DNA from: Treponema sp.
Lineage (GTDB): Bacteria > Spirochaetota > Spirochaetia > Treponematales > Treponemataceae
Length of the DNA stretch: 27,314 nt
Assembly (NCBI GenBank): GCA_024400915.1
Contig: JAKSLX010000029.1
Location: 1 to 27,314, forward strand
Direction: 5' to 3'
This document shows positions 14,549-22,830 of this stretch, in pieces; the stretch's first letter is position 1; every line of letters begins with the position of its first letter. A program made the translations under genes and the position numbers. Under the pieces are notes generated by a model that did not search any database, was not told the origin of the DNA, and saw only the letters and a list, made by a program, of their open reading frames with translations.

Positions 14549-15562
14549 ATGAATGATTTATATCATCCCGTAGACATAGGTTCTCTCCATCTTGAAGGAA
14601 ACCTCTTCCTTGCTCCCATTGCGGGGTACAGCGACAGGGCGTTCCGTAGTCTTTGCGTTGATTGCGGGGCTTCTTTCTGTACTACTGAAATGGTCAGTGC
14701 AGAAGCCCTTACCCGCGGAAACATAAAGACTGCTGACCTTATGGCTCGCGCACCGAACGAAAAAAGCTATGCCGTTCAGATTTTTGGCGGCAATGCTGAA
14801 GTTATGTTTGATGCAACGAAAATCGTACTTGAAAAGACTACCTGCGAGAGCATAGACATCAATGGTGGATGTCCGGTTCCAAAGATTGTCAAGTCTGGAG
14901 CAGGCAGCATGCTCACGAAAGAAACTGAAAGGCTGTTTTCAATCGTAAGTGCCGTTAAAAAGGCATCATCTGAATATTCAAGGGAACATCCTGAAAGGGG
15001 TATTGTTCCGGTGACTATAAAAATCCGCAGCGGTTGGGACAGTGAGCACATGACATGGAGCGAAAATCTTGAAGCTGCCATAGAAGCCGGTGCCGATGCT
15101 CTCACCATCCATGCAAGGACAAGGGCTCAGGGGTATGCCGGAAAGGCTGACTGGGAACTTCAATCAAGACTAGTAGAACAGGCAAAAAAACGCATTCCGA
15201 TTTTCGGCAGTGGTGATGCTTTTACACCGGAGACTGCCCAGCAGATGCTTAGGGAAACAGGCTGCGATGGAGTAATGTTTGCCCGCGGTGCCATGGGCGA
15301 CCCCTTCCTTTTCCGCAGGACCATACAATACCTCACTGAAGGGAGTTATATAGAAGAAACCGTGGCAGAGCGCATCGCTGCAGGCTTCAGGGAGCTTGCC
15401 GTCAACATTGACCAGTTTGGCGAAAAGGGTGCCTGCCTTCAGATGCGCAAGAAATTCTGCGCCTATTCAAGCGGAATCAGGGGCGGCGCACAGATTCGTG
15501 CCAAGCTGGTCCGTGCAGAAACGGAAAAGGATTACCGGGACATCCTTTCCGAATACTGCTAA
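14549..15562 (+). CDS. tRNA-dihydrouridine synthase (DusB-like)
   Basis: 337 aa. An FMN-binding TIM barrel (NLFLAPIAGYSDRAFR at 18-33), the catalytic Cys in DINGGCPVPK (C108; usual sequence is DINMGCPVPK), VTIKIRSGWD, LTIHARTRAQGY, and FGSGDAFTP with DGVMFARGAMGDPF as the phosphate site. The C-terminal RNA-binding helices (MRKKFCAYSSGI) are present. It reduces uridines in tRNA. Start: ATG at 14549; a longer frame from TTG at 14477 would overlap tatD by 52 nt and adds non-family sequence. No good SD, so coupling to tatD is likely. Confidence 0.85.
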   Translation: MNDLYHPVDIGSLHLEGNLFLAPIAGYSDRAFRSLCVDCGASFCTTEMVSAEALTRGNIKTADLMARAPNEKSYAVQIFGGNAEVMFDATKIVLEKTTCESIDINGGCPVPKIVKSGAGSMLTKETERLFSIVSAVKKASSEYSREHPERGIVPVTIKIRSGWDSEHMTWSENLEAAIEAGADALTIHARTRAQGYAGKADWELQSRLVEQAKKRIPIFGSGDAFTPETAQQMLRETGCDGVMFARGAMGDPFLFRRTIQYLTEGSYIEETVAERIAAGFRELAVNIDQFGEKGACLQMRKKFCAYSSGIRGGAQIRAKLVRAETEKDYRDILSEYC

Positions 15563-15565
15563 TAC

Positions 15566-15594
15566 TTGTTATCATTATTCCAAGTCGGTATAAT
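15566..15594 (+). promoter_or_regulatory. Sigma-70 promoter with near-leaderless start
   Basis: TTGTTA (15566-15571), 17 nt, TATAAT (15589-15594). The ATG at 15604 follows nine bases after the -10, and no SD is present. Confidence 0.65.
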
Positions 15595-15603
15595 TAAAAA
15601 GTT

Positions 15604-17181
15604 ATGAGTCTTCTGCAGAAAATTTCAGATTTTCTTCAATCCTTGTTTTCTCCAAATTCGCCTGAATCAATTCAGCGACAGGCAGTAAAAAGGATAGAAA
15701 ACGATTTGAGGGTTCTTGCACCCAACCTTTACAAGGGCGGACTCATTCAGCCAAGTTTTGCAGAGACACTGAGGATCCTTTTCCAGAATACGGAACCTAT
15801 CCTTGACCTCCTTTCCCAGACCCTTTGCTCCAATGACCTTGAAGTTTCAAGAAAATTCGAAGAGCAGCTTTTGCTTACGGGATTTTCTGAGGAAGCAAAG
15901 GTAACTCTTGAAGAATTTGCCTATGAAAAGAGAAAATCAGGTGCAATGGAAGCAGAGTCCATAACCAGATATTTTGAAGGCGAACACAGAAAGCTTGAAA
16001 AGGTAATCCGCGAGCTCAATTCCCAGGAATTCATCAGGATTGATACGACCTTGGACAGAATCAAGCAGCTTAATGATATTTGCCGTTTCAGCTATGTTAC
16101 GGCTCTCAAGATTTTTGACAACGGTTTCAGTACGAAACTGGATTATGTTCCTGATTTCCAGCCTCTGCCTCCAGATCTTCTTGAAAGCAGCCTTCTTGAC
16201 CTCTACTTTGTCATGGCAGATATGGATATTACAAATTCCGTATACAATGCTGTTCTTGCCCTGGCAAAACTTACTAAGGGTGGATCAGTTTCCGATTCCT
16301 ATGCTTCAAACCTTAAGGACAACTTCAAGAAAATTCAGAGCATCGTAAAGCATGTTCTTACAAAGGAAGTCCTCATGGGGCTTATCCGCATAGCAAAGAA
16401 AAACTGCGAGTTCATTCCGGATCGTTCAGTTTACAAGGGAAACTGCAGGCAGAAATATGCGGACTATCTTGAAAACAGGTTCCGTGTAGATGAGGCTCGC
16501 CTCAAGAGTGAAATTCAGGATGCTACAATCAGCAATGAAATAAACCAGATTTTCGGTCAGATTCAGCTTGTTCCGGTAAACGGCTACAGCAAGGAACTTG
16601 ACAATCAGCTCCGTCAGAGTACGCCATGTTCATTCCTCTGGATTACTCCTATGCAGCTTCTCAAGAACTTCGTGAAGTTTTACTTCATTGAACATGTAAA
16701 GCCACTCCTCAACGATATTGTCATAGAAGGCTTTTTCATGAATCAGTCTTACAAATCTGAATTTTCTTCTGCTGTTTTTGCCCTCAACGATGTTGCTGAC
16801 CGTCTGGAAGCTTTTGAAGCAAAATTCAAGCGCGGTGCCGTTTATGACGAGGCAAACATCACTTCCCTCATCCGTGACAGCCACAAGGATTCTTCATTTG
16901 AATCTACCCTCAAGGATATGGTGGACAGGGTTAACAAGACTGCAAAAGAAGTCGTTCAGACTGAGACTACCAATGTTTTCCAGCTTTATAAAAAAATCAA
17001 TGATATTCTTGTTGAATCCAAGAAACCAAGTTCAGACGTGATTCAGAATCTTAAGGTCCTGATGATATCTTCCAGAAACCGCGACAACTCTGACTTTATG
17101 GAAAGCCAGTATGGCCAATGGAAGGTTTTTCTTGAAATAATGAAGAATTATGTTATAATTGGTACGATAGAGAAAAAATAA
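15604..17181 (+). CDS. Spirochaete protein resembling DUF5312
   Basis: 525 aa, largely helical, no signal peptide, no membrane segment and no catalytic motif I can see. From memory the N-terminal pattern (LQKISDFLQSLFSP, ENDLRVLAPNLYKGGLIQP) and overall length resemble treponeme DUF5312 proteins; unverified. A coiled stretch lies near 450-490. The gene sits between dus and the GGDEF gene with stop and next start adjacent (TAA then ATG). The promoter places transcription at the start codon. Function unknown. Confidence 0.65.
   Translation: MSLLQKISDFLQSLFSPNSPESIQRQAVKRIENDLRVLAPNLYKGGLIQPSFAETLRILFQNTEPILDLLSQTLCSNDLEVSRKFEEQLLLTGFSEEAKVTLEEFAYEKRKSGAMEAESITRYFEGEHRKLEKVIRELNSQEFIRIDTTLDRIKQLNDICRFSYVTALKIFDNGFSTKLDYVPDFQPLPPDLLESSLLDLYFVMADMDITNSVYNAVLALAKLTKGGSVSDSYASNLKDNFKKIQSIVKHVLTKEVLMGLIRIAKKNCEFIPDRSVYKGNCRQKYADYLENRFRVDEARLKSEIQDATISNEINQIFGQIQLVPVNGYSKELDNQLRQSTPCSFLWITPMQLLKNFVKFYFIEHVKPLLNDIVIEGFFMNQSYKSEFSSAVFALNDVADRLEAFEAKFKRGAVYDEANITSLIRDSHKDSSFESTLKDMVDRVNKTAKEVVQTETTNVFQLYKKINDILVESKKPSSDVIQNLKVLMISSRNRDNSDFMESQYGQWKVFLEIMKNYVIIGTIEKK
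17132..17159 (+). promoter_or_regulatory. Internal promoter for the GGDEF operon
   Basis: TTGAAA (17132-17137), 16 nt, TATAAT (17154-17159), inside the last codons of the upstream gene. The start near 17166 leaves about 16 nt of leader with a weak AGAG. Confidence 0.5.
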
Positions 17182-18315
17182 ATGGCTACAAAAGCTAAGA
17201 AAAAGGGGACTGTCAGGAAATCAGCTGCCAGCAGTTCTACAGAAAAAAAAGAAAACGAAGTTATCGCAGAATTTGAAAAGCACATCTATGATCTTCAGCA
17301 GATGCTAGAAATTTCACGTTCTTTCTGTACGACAATTGAACTTAATCCTCTTGTAGAATCTATCCTGTACATTGCCATGGCTCAGATGCGCGTTACCGGT
17401 GCCGGTATTTTCGTTATAAATGAGCTGAACGATGAGAACGGATATGTTCTTTCCGACCACTATAGCGGTATTGCCATCGATCCTACCATTGAATACAAGA
17501 TTCCTGTAAATTCAAAGCTTGTTGAATTCTTTACCCAGTCAAACAATGTATTTACCCTTCCGGAGTTGAAGGAATATGTACCTGATGCTGCCAAAGAATT
17601 TTCAATGCTTGAATCCCTCAGTCCATCACTTGTTGTTCCGCTCATCCTTAAGAACCGCCTCAACGGCATTCTTGTAATGGGAGAACGAATTTTCATCGAC
17701 GGAATGGAATCAGCCTATACAAACTACGAAAGGGATGAAATTCAGACCATAGCATCCCTTGCTTCCGTTGCCGTTCACAATGCTTCCCTCATCGAACAGG
17801 CTTCAACCGACATGATGACGCACCTTAAGCTTAAGTTCTTCTTCTTTAATATTCTTGAAGACAAGCTTGATAATGCCTTTGCTCAAAACGAAAAACTCAG
17901 CATCCTCATGTTTGACATCGATTTTTTCAAGAAGTTCAACGATACATACGGACATGCCTGCGGTGATTATGTTCTTCAGCATGTTGCAAAGATCATCAAG
18001 GACAGCATTCGCGACGAAGACATGGCCTGCCGTTACGGTGGTGAAGAGTTCACTGTAATGCTCTGCAATACTGATGTGGAAGGCGCCTATCGTGTTGCCG
18101 AAAGAATCCGCACAAGAATAGAAGAAACTGAACTTGTTTACGAAAACAACAGGATGAACCTTACTATTTCCGGTGGAATTTCCGTATTCTCTGTTGACGA
18201 TAATCCTGTACGCTCGGCTAGAATTCTTGTAGATCAGGCAGATAAGGCCCTTTATGTTTCAAAAGCAAACGGAAGAAACCGCGTTTCCGTTGCAGACGGC
18301 GAAGAAATCAAATAA
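17182..18315 (+). CDS. GAF-GGDEF diguanylate cyclase
   Basis: 377 aa. A basic disordered N-terminus (1-25), a short coiled coil, a GAF sensor domain (about 45-205) and a GGDEF domain (about 210-375). Metal-binding D245/D247 are in FDIDFFKKFND, the signature is GGEEF (286-290), and the inhibitory I-site RDED (277-280) sits exactly five residues before it. All this predicts an active, feedback-inhibited enzyme making c-di-GMP from two GTP. It is cytosolic, with no membrane segment. The GAF ligand is unknown. A PilZ receptor gene at 21844 lies 3.5 kb downstream, and the rhomboid gene follows after 11 nt. Confidence 0.9.
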   Translation: MATKAKKKGTVRKSAASSSTEKKENEVIAEFEKHIYDLQQMLEISRSFCTTIELNPLVESILYIAMAQMRVTGAGIFVINELNDENGYVLSDHYSGIAIDPTIEYKIPVNSKLVEFFTQSNNVFTLPELKEYVPDAAKEFSMLESLSPSLVVPLILKNRLNGILVMGERIFIDGMESAYTNYERDEIQTIASLASVAVHNASLIEQASTDMMTHLKLKFFFFNILEDKLDNAFAQNEKLSILMFDIDFFKKFNDTYGHACGDYVLQHVAKIIKDSIRDEDMACRYGGEEFTVMLCNTDVEGAYRVAERIRTRIEETELVYENNRMNLTISGGISVFSVDDNPVRSARILVDQADKALYVSKANGRNRVSVADGEEIK

Positions 18316-18326
18316 AATACAGGTAA

Positions 18327-18947
18327 ATGAATTTACTTAAGAGACCTTTTCGCTACGTGTTCCTGAATGCCACCATGGCACTTATTTTCATCAACATTGC
18401 AGCCCTTTTCCTCATTCAGATGATGCCTCGTTCTTCCCTTTACCTTGGGCTTTCCTTTGCGGGGCTAAAGTGCCATTATTTCTGGCAGCCACTTACCTAT
18501 CTTTTTGTCCATGGCGGATGGCGTCATATCCTTTTCAATATGATAGCCCTGTTTTTTTTCGGGATACCTTTTGAGAAGGCTGTAGGTACAAAAGAATTCC
18601 TTTTGTTTTATTTTGTGTGCGGAATCCTTGACGGACTCATGTGCATGGCAATCTACTGGTTCTTTGGAATGAATGTTCTCCTCATAGGTGCCAGTGGTGC
18701 CATTTATGCAGTTCTTTTTGCCTATGCGGTTGTTTTCCCACGCAATGTAATCTATATATGGGGAATTATCCCTGTTCAGGCCCCCATCCTTGTTCTTGTT
18801 TATGCGGTAATCGAATTTTTGAGTCAGTTTACAGGCAGAGGCGGAATTTCCCATGTAGCACACCTTAGCGGACTGTTACTTGCCTGGCTTTATTTTGTTA
18901 TAAGGATGGGAGTACATCCGCTGAAGGTATGGCGTGACAACCTGTAG
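18327..18947 (+). CDS. Rhomboid-family intramembrane serine protease
   Basis: 206 aa with about six membrane segments. The catalytic Ser is in GASGAIYAVL (S123) and the catalytic His in HVAHLSGLL (H179). The family H67-x3-N71 (WRHILFNMIALFFFG) lies in TM2. This is a minimal bacterial rhomboid without extra domains; it should cleave membrane proteins within the bilayer. A short AGG precedes the ATG. It shares an operon with the cyclase upstream and two secreted proteins downstream, which could be considered as substrates or coincidental neighbours. Confidence 0.85.
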   Translation: MNLLKRPFRYVFLNATMALIFINIAALFLIQMMPRSSLYLGLSFAGLKCHYFWQPLTYLFVHGGWRHILFNMIALFFFGIPFEKAVGTKEFLLFYFVCGILDGLMCMAIYWFFGMNVLLIGASGAIYAVLFAYAVVFPRNVIYIWGIIPVQAPILVLVYAVIEFLSQFTGRGGISHVAHLSGLLLAWLYFVIRMGVHPLKVWRDNL

Positions 18948-18954
18948 GAAACTT

Positions 18955-19689
18955 ATGAACAGAAGGTTACTTTACATCCTGATTTCCATTTTCCTCCTGA
19001 TTTTTTCACCTTTGGCTTTGGTTGCCCAGGTACAGGAACAGAGCGAACAGCTCAGGATTCTTGTATGGGCAGATCTGGATGCTTTTCCCGGCAAATTCGA
19101 AGAGACTGAGGAGGCAGAAGTAAAACTCGAAAAGGATGAATCAAAGGACCAGTTCCACAGAATGTTTGATTTTGCCATTGAGCGTTCCAAACAGGTGGCG
19201 CCATTTTTGCTTAACGGCATGATCAACGGCTGGAAATTCGAATATACTCCTTATGATAAGCGCCGCGGAGTAAAGGAATACTGGGAATTCGACGAGATAA
19301 AGCCCTTTGACAAGACAATGAATCCAATTGAATTCCACGATCCAGAAGCGGTGGAAGGTAAGCTTTTGAGCCGTGTCTACTGCAACAGGACAAAACAGCA
19401 ACAGCTTGAATACAAGAGATGGTGTTCCATTGTTCATCCCCACATAAAGGGTATTGGCAGAGGATCAGTAGAAAAAGGGTTTGACGGGATAAAGGAAGCC
19501 TGCAGTATGGCATTGAAAGATGCTGTACGTGAATACTGGAGGACATTGGAAAAGAACAAGCCCAAGGAAATTTCGGGTACAGTTCTTCTCATCAGGGATC
19601 CAAGGATCTATGTCAGGAACGGCCAATATGTGGTCGACCTTGATTTTTTCCTTGAAACTGATAGAATAATTAAATACACACAATTTTAA
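18955..19689 (+). CDS. Secreted protein of unknown function
   Basis: 244 aa with a clear signal peptide (MNRRLLYILISIFLLIFSP... cleaved near LVA|Q). The mature part begins QVQEQSEQLRILVWADLDAF, has an acidic stretch (EETEEAEVKLEKDESKD) and ends in a strand pair (VYVDLDF-like, VVDLDFFLETD). It has a few Cys, and no motif is recognised. Start: ATG at 18955 with AGGA overlapping the rhomboid stop; a GTG frame from 18934 is longer but lacks an SD. It is probably periplasmic. It is followed after 25 nt by another secreted protein without a terminator between, so they are cotranscribed. Confidence 0.6.
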   Translation: MNRRLLYILISIFLLIFSPLALVAQVQEQSEQLRILVWADLDAFPGKFEETEEAEVKLEKDESKDQFHRMFDFAIERSKQVAPFLLNGMINGWKFEYTPYDKRRGVKEYWEFDEIKPFDKTMNPIEFHDPEAVEGKLLSRVYCNRTKQQQLEYKRWCSIVHPHIKGIGRGSVEKGFDGIKEACSMALKDAVREYWRTLEKNKPKEISGTVLLIRDPRIYVRNGQYVVDLDFFLETDRIIKYTQF

Positions 19690-19714
19690 TGTGTTCTAAC
19701 AAAGGAGGAATCAC

Positions 19715-20155
19715 ATGAAAAAGATATTTACACTCGCTGCAGTAGCATTGTTTGCTCTCGGTTCAATTTTTGCACAGGATGCAGATGCAATCCTCGCAGA
19801 AGTAGCTGCAGAAGATTCAAAGGACGATCCTAACGCTACACAGATCATCATGCTTGAAGACAACGATCTTTACAAGGAACTTCACCCAAAGGCAAAGAAC
19901 GTAACACTTCGCATTGACTACACACCACTTACTGGCGAAGCAATCTTCCAGTATACATGTATCCGTTCATCTTATGAAAAGGGAGAAGCAATGAATGTTG
20001 CTATGGCTGTATACCAGGATTTTGCTGTCGAACACAAGTACAAGCACTATCGCTATGCTGACTACAAGAAGGGAACTTTCGGCGTAGAAAAGCATTACAA
20101 GGAAGGAAAGATTCCTTACGTTACTTATTCTTCAAGAGTAATCTTTACAAAGTAA
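19715..20155 (+). CDS. Small secreted protein, probably highly expressed
   Basis: 146 aa. The signal peptide MKKIFTLAAVALFALGSIFA is cleaved before QDADA. The mature 126 residues are charged and Tyr-rich (HKYKHYRYADYKKG); no family is recognised. AAAGGAGG stands 6 nt before ATG, one of the best SDs of the window. Codon use matches the barrel genes (Thr ACA, Ala GCA), suggesting abundant product. The mature core (LRIDYTPLTGEAIFQYTCIRSS) predicts beta strands. It ends a gene string from the cyclase and is followed by a terminator. Confidence 0.65.
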   Translation: MKKIFTLAAVALFALGSIFAQDADAILAEVAAEDSKDDPNATQIIMLEDNDLYKELHPKAKNVTLRIDYTPLTGEAIFQYTCIRSSYEKGEAMNVAMAVYQDFAVEHKYKHYRYADYKKGTFGVEKHYKEGKIPYVTYSSRVIFTK

Positions 20156-20188
20156 CATCTTTCCTTGCATTTAATTAAAACTCTACAG

Positions 20189-20247
20189 GGCTCCTGAAAA
20201 TGTCATATCGACAGGCTCAATGACCGCCTATTTTTCAGGGGCCTTTG
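20189..20247 (+). terminator. Long terminator with a nested palindrome
   Basis: A 12-bp outer stem with one G-T pair, GGCTCCTGAAAA/TTTTCAGGGGCC (20189-20200/20232-20243), then TTTG. The 31-nt interior carries a second palindrome (20202-20224). Confidence 0.7.
20201..20225. repeat. REP-like palindrome inside the terminator
   Basis: GTCAT (20202-20206) pairs with ATGAC (20220-20224) around CGACAGGCTC. The sequence resembles the widely dispersed intergenic palindrome with core TTTCGACAGGCTCAATGAC known from several bacterial genomes. It may be an inserted repeat that expanded the terminator loop. Confidence 0.4.
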
Positions 20248-20275
20248 TATAAATTTATTCAGGCAGAACAAAAAA

Positions 20276-21835
20276 ATGGCAGACTTAAAATCATTCATCA
20301 AAAACCTTCATCCACTTGAGACAAAGATTCTCCTTCATTACAGCCTAAAGGATGAACTCACATCAACAAGACTTGAAACAGAACTCGGATTCAAGGCGGG
20401 CCACGCAAACCAGGCATTCAGCTGGCTTAGCGGAAAGAAACTTTTGGCAGAAACATCCCGCACACCACATACATATTTTGAACTTACAGACTTTGGACGC
20501 AAGATCCTCAAGGAAGGTTTTGCTGAAGAAAGGATCATAAACTTCCTTAAAGATAATGGACCACATACACTTCCAGAAATCGCAACAAAGCTTGCTCTTG
20601 AAAACAAGGATGTAGGTTCAGCATTCGGTTCATTGAGCAAGGACAATGTTCTTGGCATGACAGAAGACAAGAGGGCAGAATATAAGGGCGGAGAACTTCC
20701 TGCTCGTTTTGCCCTTGCAAAAGCACTCATTGAAAAGGCAAGCAAGGCAGAAAATTCAACTCTTGATGCCGCTAACCTTTCAAAAGAAGAAATCGAAACA
20801 ATGGGCGGTCTCACAAAGAAGCGCGGTATTTCTGAAACACCTTTCAAGACTATCGAGCGCGAGACTGTTGCATATAAACTTACGGAAGCTTTCACTGCAG
20901 TTGCGGAAGCACTCAAGAGTGCTGGAATTACAGGAAACGAAATCGGAGAAATCACTCCTTCACTCATCACATCAGGTGACTGGAAGAAGGGAACATTCCG
21001 CGGATACAACATTACGATTCCTCCTGCACGCATCATTCCTGGACGCACAAATCCATACGTTCAGTTCCTTGAAAGCGTAAAGGACAAGCTCTGTTCACTT
21101 GGTTTCCAGGAATTCGACGGACCTCTCGTAGAAACAGAATTCTGGAACGGTGATGCACTCTTCATGCCTCAGTTCCACGCAGCACGCGACATCCACGACG
21201 TATACCGCATCAAGACACCAACACACGCAAAGTCAATTGAAGAACCATATTTGAGCAATGTTGCAGCAGTTCACCGCGACGGTGGAAACACAGGCAGCCG
21301 CGGCTGGAACTACAGCTTTGACAACGAATTCACACGCCGCCTCATCATGAGAAGCCAGGGTACAGTTCTTTCTGCACACCAGCTTCACAAGGCAGAAGTC
21401 CCAGGCAAGTACTTCGGTATTGCACGCTGCTTCCGCTACGACAAGGTAGACGCAACACACCTTTCTGACTTCTATCAGACGGAAGGTATCGTTCTTGGAG
21501 AAGAAGCAAACCTCAAGACACTCCTCGGCTTCCTTGAGATGTTTGCCGTAGAAATCGCGGGAGCAACAGATGTTAAGTATGTTCCTGGTTACTTCCCATT
21601 TACAGAACCTTCAATCGAAGTTCATATCAAGCATCCAAAGCTCGGCTGGTTCGAACTCGGTGGCTCAGGAATTTTCAGACCGGAAGTTACAAAGCCAATG
21701 GGTATCGATGTTCCTGTTCTTGCATGGGGTATCGGTATTGACCGTATGGCTCTCATGGCTCTTGGCCTCAACGACCTTCGCGAATTGTTCTGCGAAGACA
21801 TTGAACGCGTAAGACTCAGAAGGGCAAAATTTTAG
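20276..21835 (+). CDS. pheS: Phenylalanyl-tRNA synthetase alpha subunit, archaeal type
   Basis: 519 aa, longer than the about 340 aa of the usual bacterial form. The N-terminal winged-helix DNA-binding-like part (1-140: ELTDFGRKILKEG) is typical of the archaeal/eukaryotic subfamily, which spirochaetes are known to have. The class II aaRS core has motif 2 ARCFRYDKVDATHLSDFYQTEG and motif 3 WGIGIDRMALMALGLNDLRELF; FTEPSIEV forms part of the Phe pocket. It charges tRNA-Phe as a heterotetramer with PheT, which is not in the window. Codon use is strongly biased, consistent with high expression. The SD is weak (AGG 12 nt before ATG). It is followed after 8 nt by the PilZ gene. Confidence 0.92.
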   Translation: MADLKSFIKNLHPLETKILLHYSLKDELTSTRLETELGFKAGHANQAFSWLSGKKLLAETSRTPHTYFELTDFGRKILKEGFAEERIINFLKDNGPHTLPEIATKLALENKDVGSAFGSLSKDNVLGMTEDKRAEYKGGELPARFALAKALIEKASKAENSTLDAANLSKEEIETMGGLTKKRGISETPFKTIERETVAYKLTEAFTAVAEALKSAGITGNEIGEITPSLITSGDWKKGTFRGYNITIPPARIIPGRTNPYVQFLESVKDKLCSLGFQEFDGPLVETEFWNGDALFMPQFHAARDIHDVYRIKTPTHAKSIEEPYLSNVAAVHRDGGNTGSRGWNYSFDNEFTRRLIMRSQGTVLSAHQLHKAEVPGKYFGIARCFRYDKVDATHLSDFYQTEGIVLGEEANLKTLLGFLEMFAVEIAGATDVKYVPGYFPFTEPSIEVHIKHPKLGWFELGGSGIFRPEVTKPMGIDVPVLAWGIGIDRMALMALGLNDLRELFCEDIERVRLRRAKF

Positions 21836-21843
21836 GACAATGC

Positions 21844-22767
21844 ATGGCAGAAGAGTTTGAAGCAAGGGAAAATCCCGTTTTTGGCAGAAAGGTTTTCTTT
21901 ATCAATGCCTCGTTCAACATCGAGCAGCTTGCAAAAGGCAAGTTACGCGACATGGAATACGAGACCTATGTTATTGAAGACTTCTCGCAGGCCAAATGCA
22001 TTCTGCGGAAAAACCCGGACTCAATCTGCCTTGTAAACCTTGATCATGTAGATGAAAAATCTCTTACGGTCATTCAGTATCTGAACTTCATCCTTTCATG
22101 TGAAGAGGATGAGACTCTTGCCACCATCTTTTTTGGAGTTCTTTCTGTCAACACTTCTCCAAAACAGATGAATCTTTTCTTCTATAATGCAAAGCTTCCT
22201 TGTGGATATGTTCCAGCATCACCTAACAGAGAAGATTTTGCGGAAACCCTCACATGTATTCTTGATGTTAACGGAGCAAAAGGACGCCGACAGTATGTGC
22301 GTGCAACCTGTGAAGTTAGCGGAAATGCCTTCATCAGTATTCCTACAAAAAATGGCGAGTTACATTTTCCTCTTGTTGACTTCAGTTCTGTAGGTCTTGC
22401 CTGTAAGATTCCGGAAAAAATGTGCGGCTCAATTCCTCCGAATACAAGCCTTCCAAAAGTTGAACTTTGGCTTTACGGTGTTAAATTTCCTGCACCTCTT
22501 GTTGTCCTCAAGGAATTCAAGAAAGGCGAAATAAATGTTCTTGTAACTCTCTTTGCAAAGAACATAACAATGGAAGTTAGGAGAAAGGTCAGAAGCTATG
22601 TTTTCAGAATTCTTGAAGGAAACATTGACAAACAGGCGGACTACGCAAATCCAGACGAAACGGTCTATCCTCTTGAACTCAAGAAAAAAAGTATGGTCGT
22701 AAACATGGATGATCTTCCTACTGCTGATGATGTTGGCGATGCTGGGGAACTGGAAGAAATCCTCTAG
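21844..22767 (+). CDS. PilZ-domain protein, likely c-di-GMP receptor
   Basis: 307 aa. The N-terminal part (about 14-140) looks like a receiver-like alpha/beta domain (VFFINASF, YETYVIEDFSQAKCIL, ICLVNLD) without a clear phosphorylation site. The PilZ part starts at GRRQYVR (R149-x3-R153) and has D179-x-S181-x2-G184 (VDFSSVGLA), the two c-di-GMP contact motifs. The tail is acidic. In treponemes PilZ proteins influence motility and virulence, so a role downstream of the cyclase at 17182 is plausible but inferred. TAGGA 6 nt before ATG overlaps the pheS stop; operon with pheS. Confidence 0.75.
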   Translation: MAEEFEARENPVFGRKVFFINASFNIEQLAKGKLRDMEYETYVIEDFSQAKCILRKNPDSICLVNLDHVDEKSLTVIQYLNFILSCEEDETLATIFFGVLSVNTSPKQMNLFFYNAKLPCGYVPASPNREDFAETLTCILDVNGAKGRRQYVRATCEVSGNAFISIPTKNGELHFPLVDFSSVGLACKIPEKMCGSIPPNTSLPKVELWLYGVKFPAPLVVLKEFKKGEINVLVTLFAKNITMEVRRKVRSYVFRILEGNIDKQADYANPDETVYPLELKKKSMVVNMDDLPTADDVGDAGELEEIL

Positions 22768-22799
22768 GCCACCTTTTCAGATTTAAGCTTTCTGGTGGC
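22768..22799 (+). terminator. Weak terminator candidate after the PilZ gene
   Basis: GCCACC/GGTGGC (22768-22773/22794-22799) with a 20-nt loop that can add CAGA/TCTG. No T-run follows at once (ATAATTCCTTTTT). It overlaps the radA -35. Confidence 0.35.
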
Positions 22800-22824
22800 A
22801 TAATTCCTTTTTATTTCTTATATT
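22795..22824 (+). promoter_or_regulatory. radA promoter, leaderless arrangement
   Basis: GTGGCA (22795-22800), 18 nt, TATATT (22819-22824). The ATG at 22831 follows six bases later with no SD. Confidence 0.5.
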
Positions 22825-22830
22825 TTACTC

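Noticed and set aside
7716..17181. The 671-aa and 525-aa helical proteins as paralogues
   Set aside because: Both are helical and treponeme-like, but I could not align any shared motif by eye.
20338..21048. 236-aa minus-strand frame opposite pheS
   Set aside because: Antisense of the biased pheS codons, which makes long Ser/Ala/Pro-rich frames by chance.
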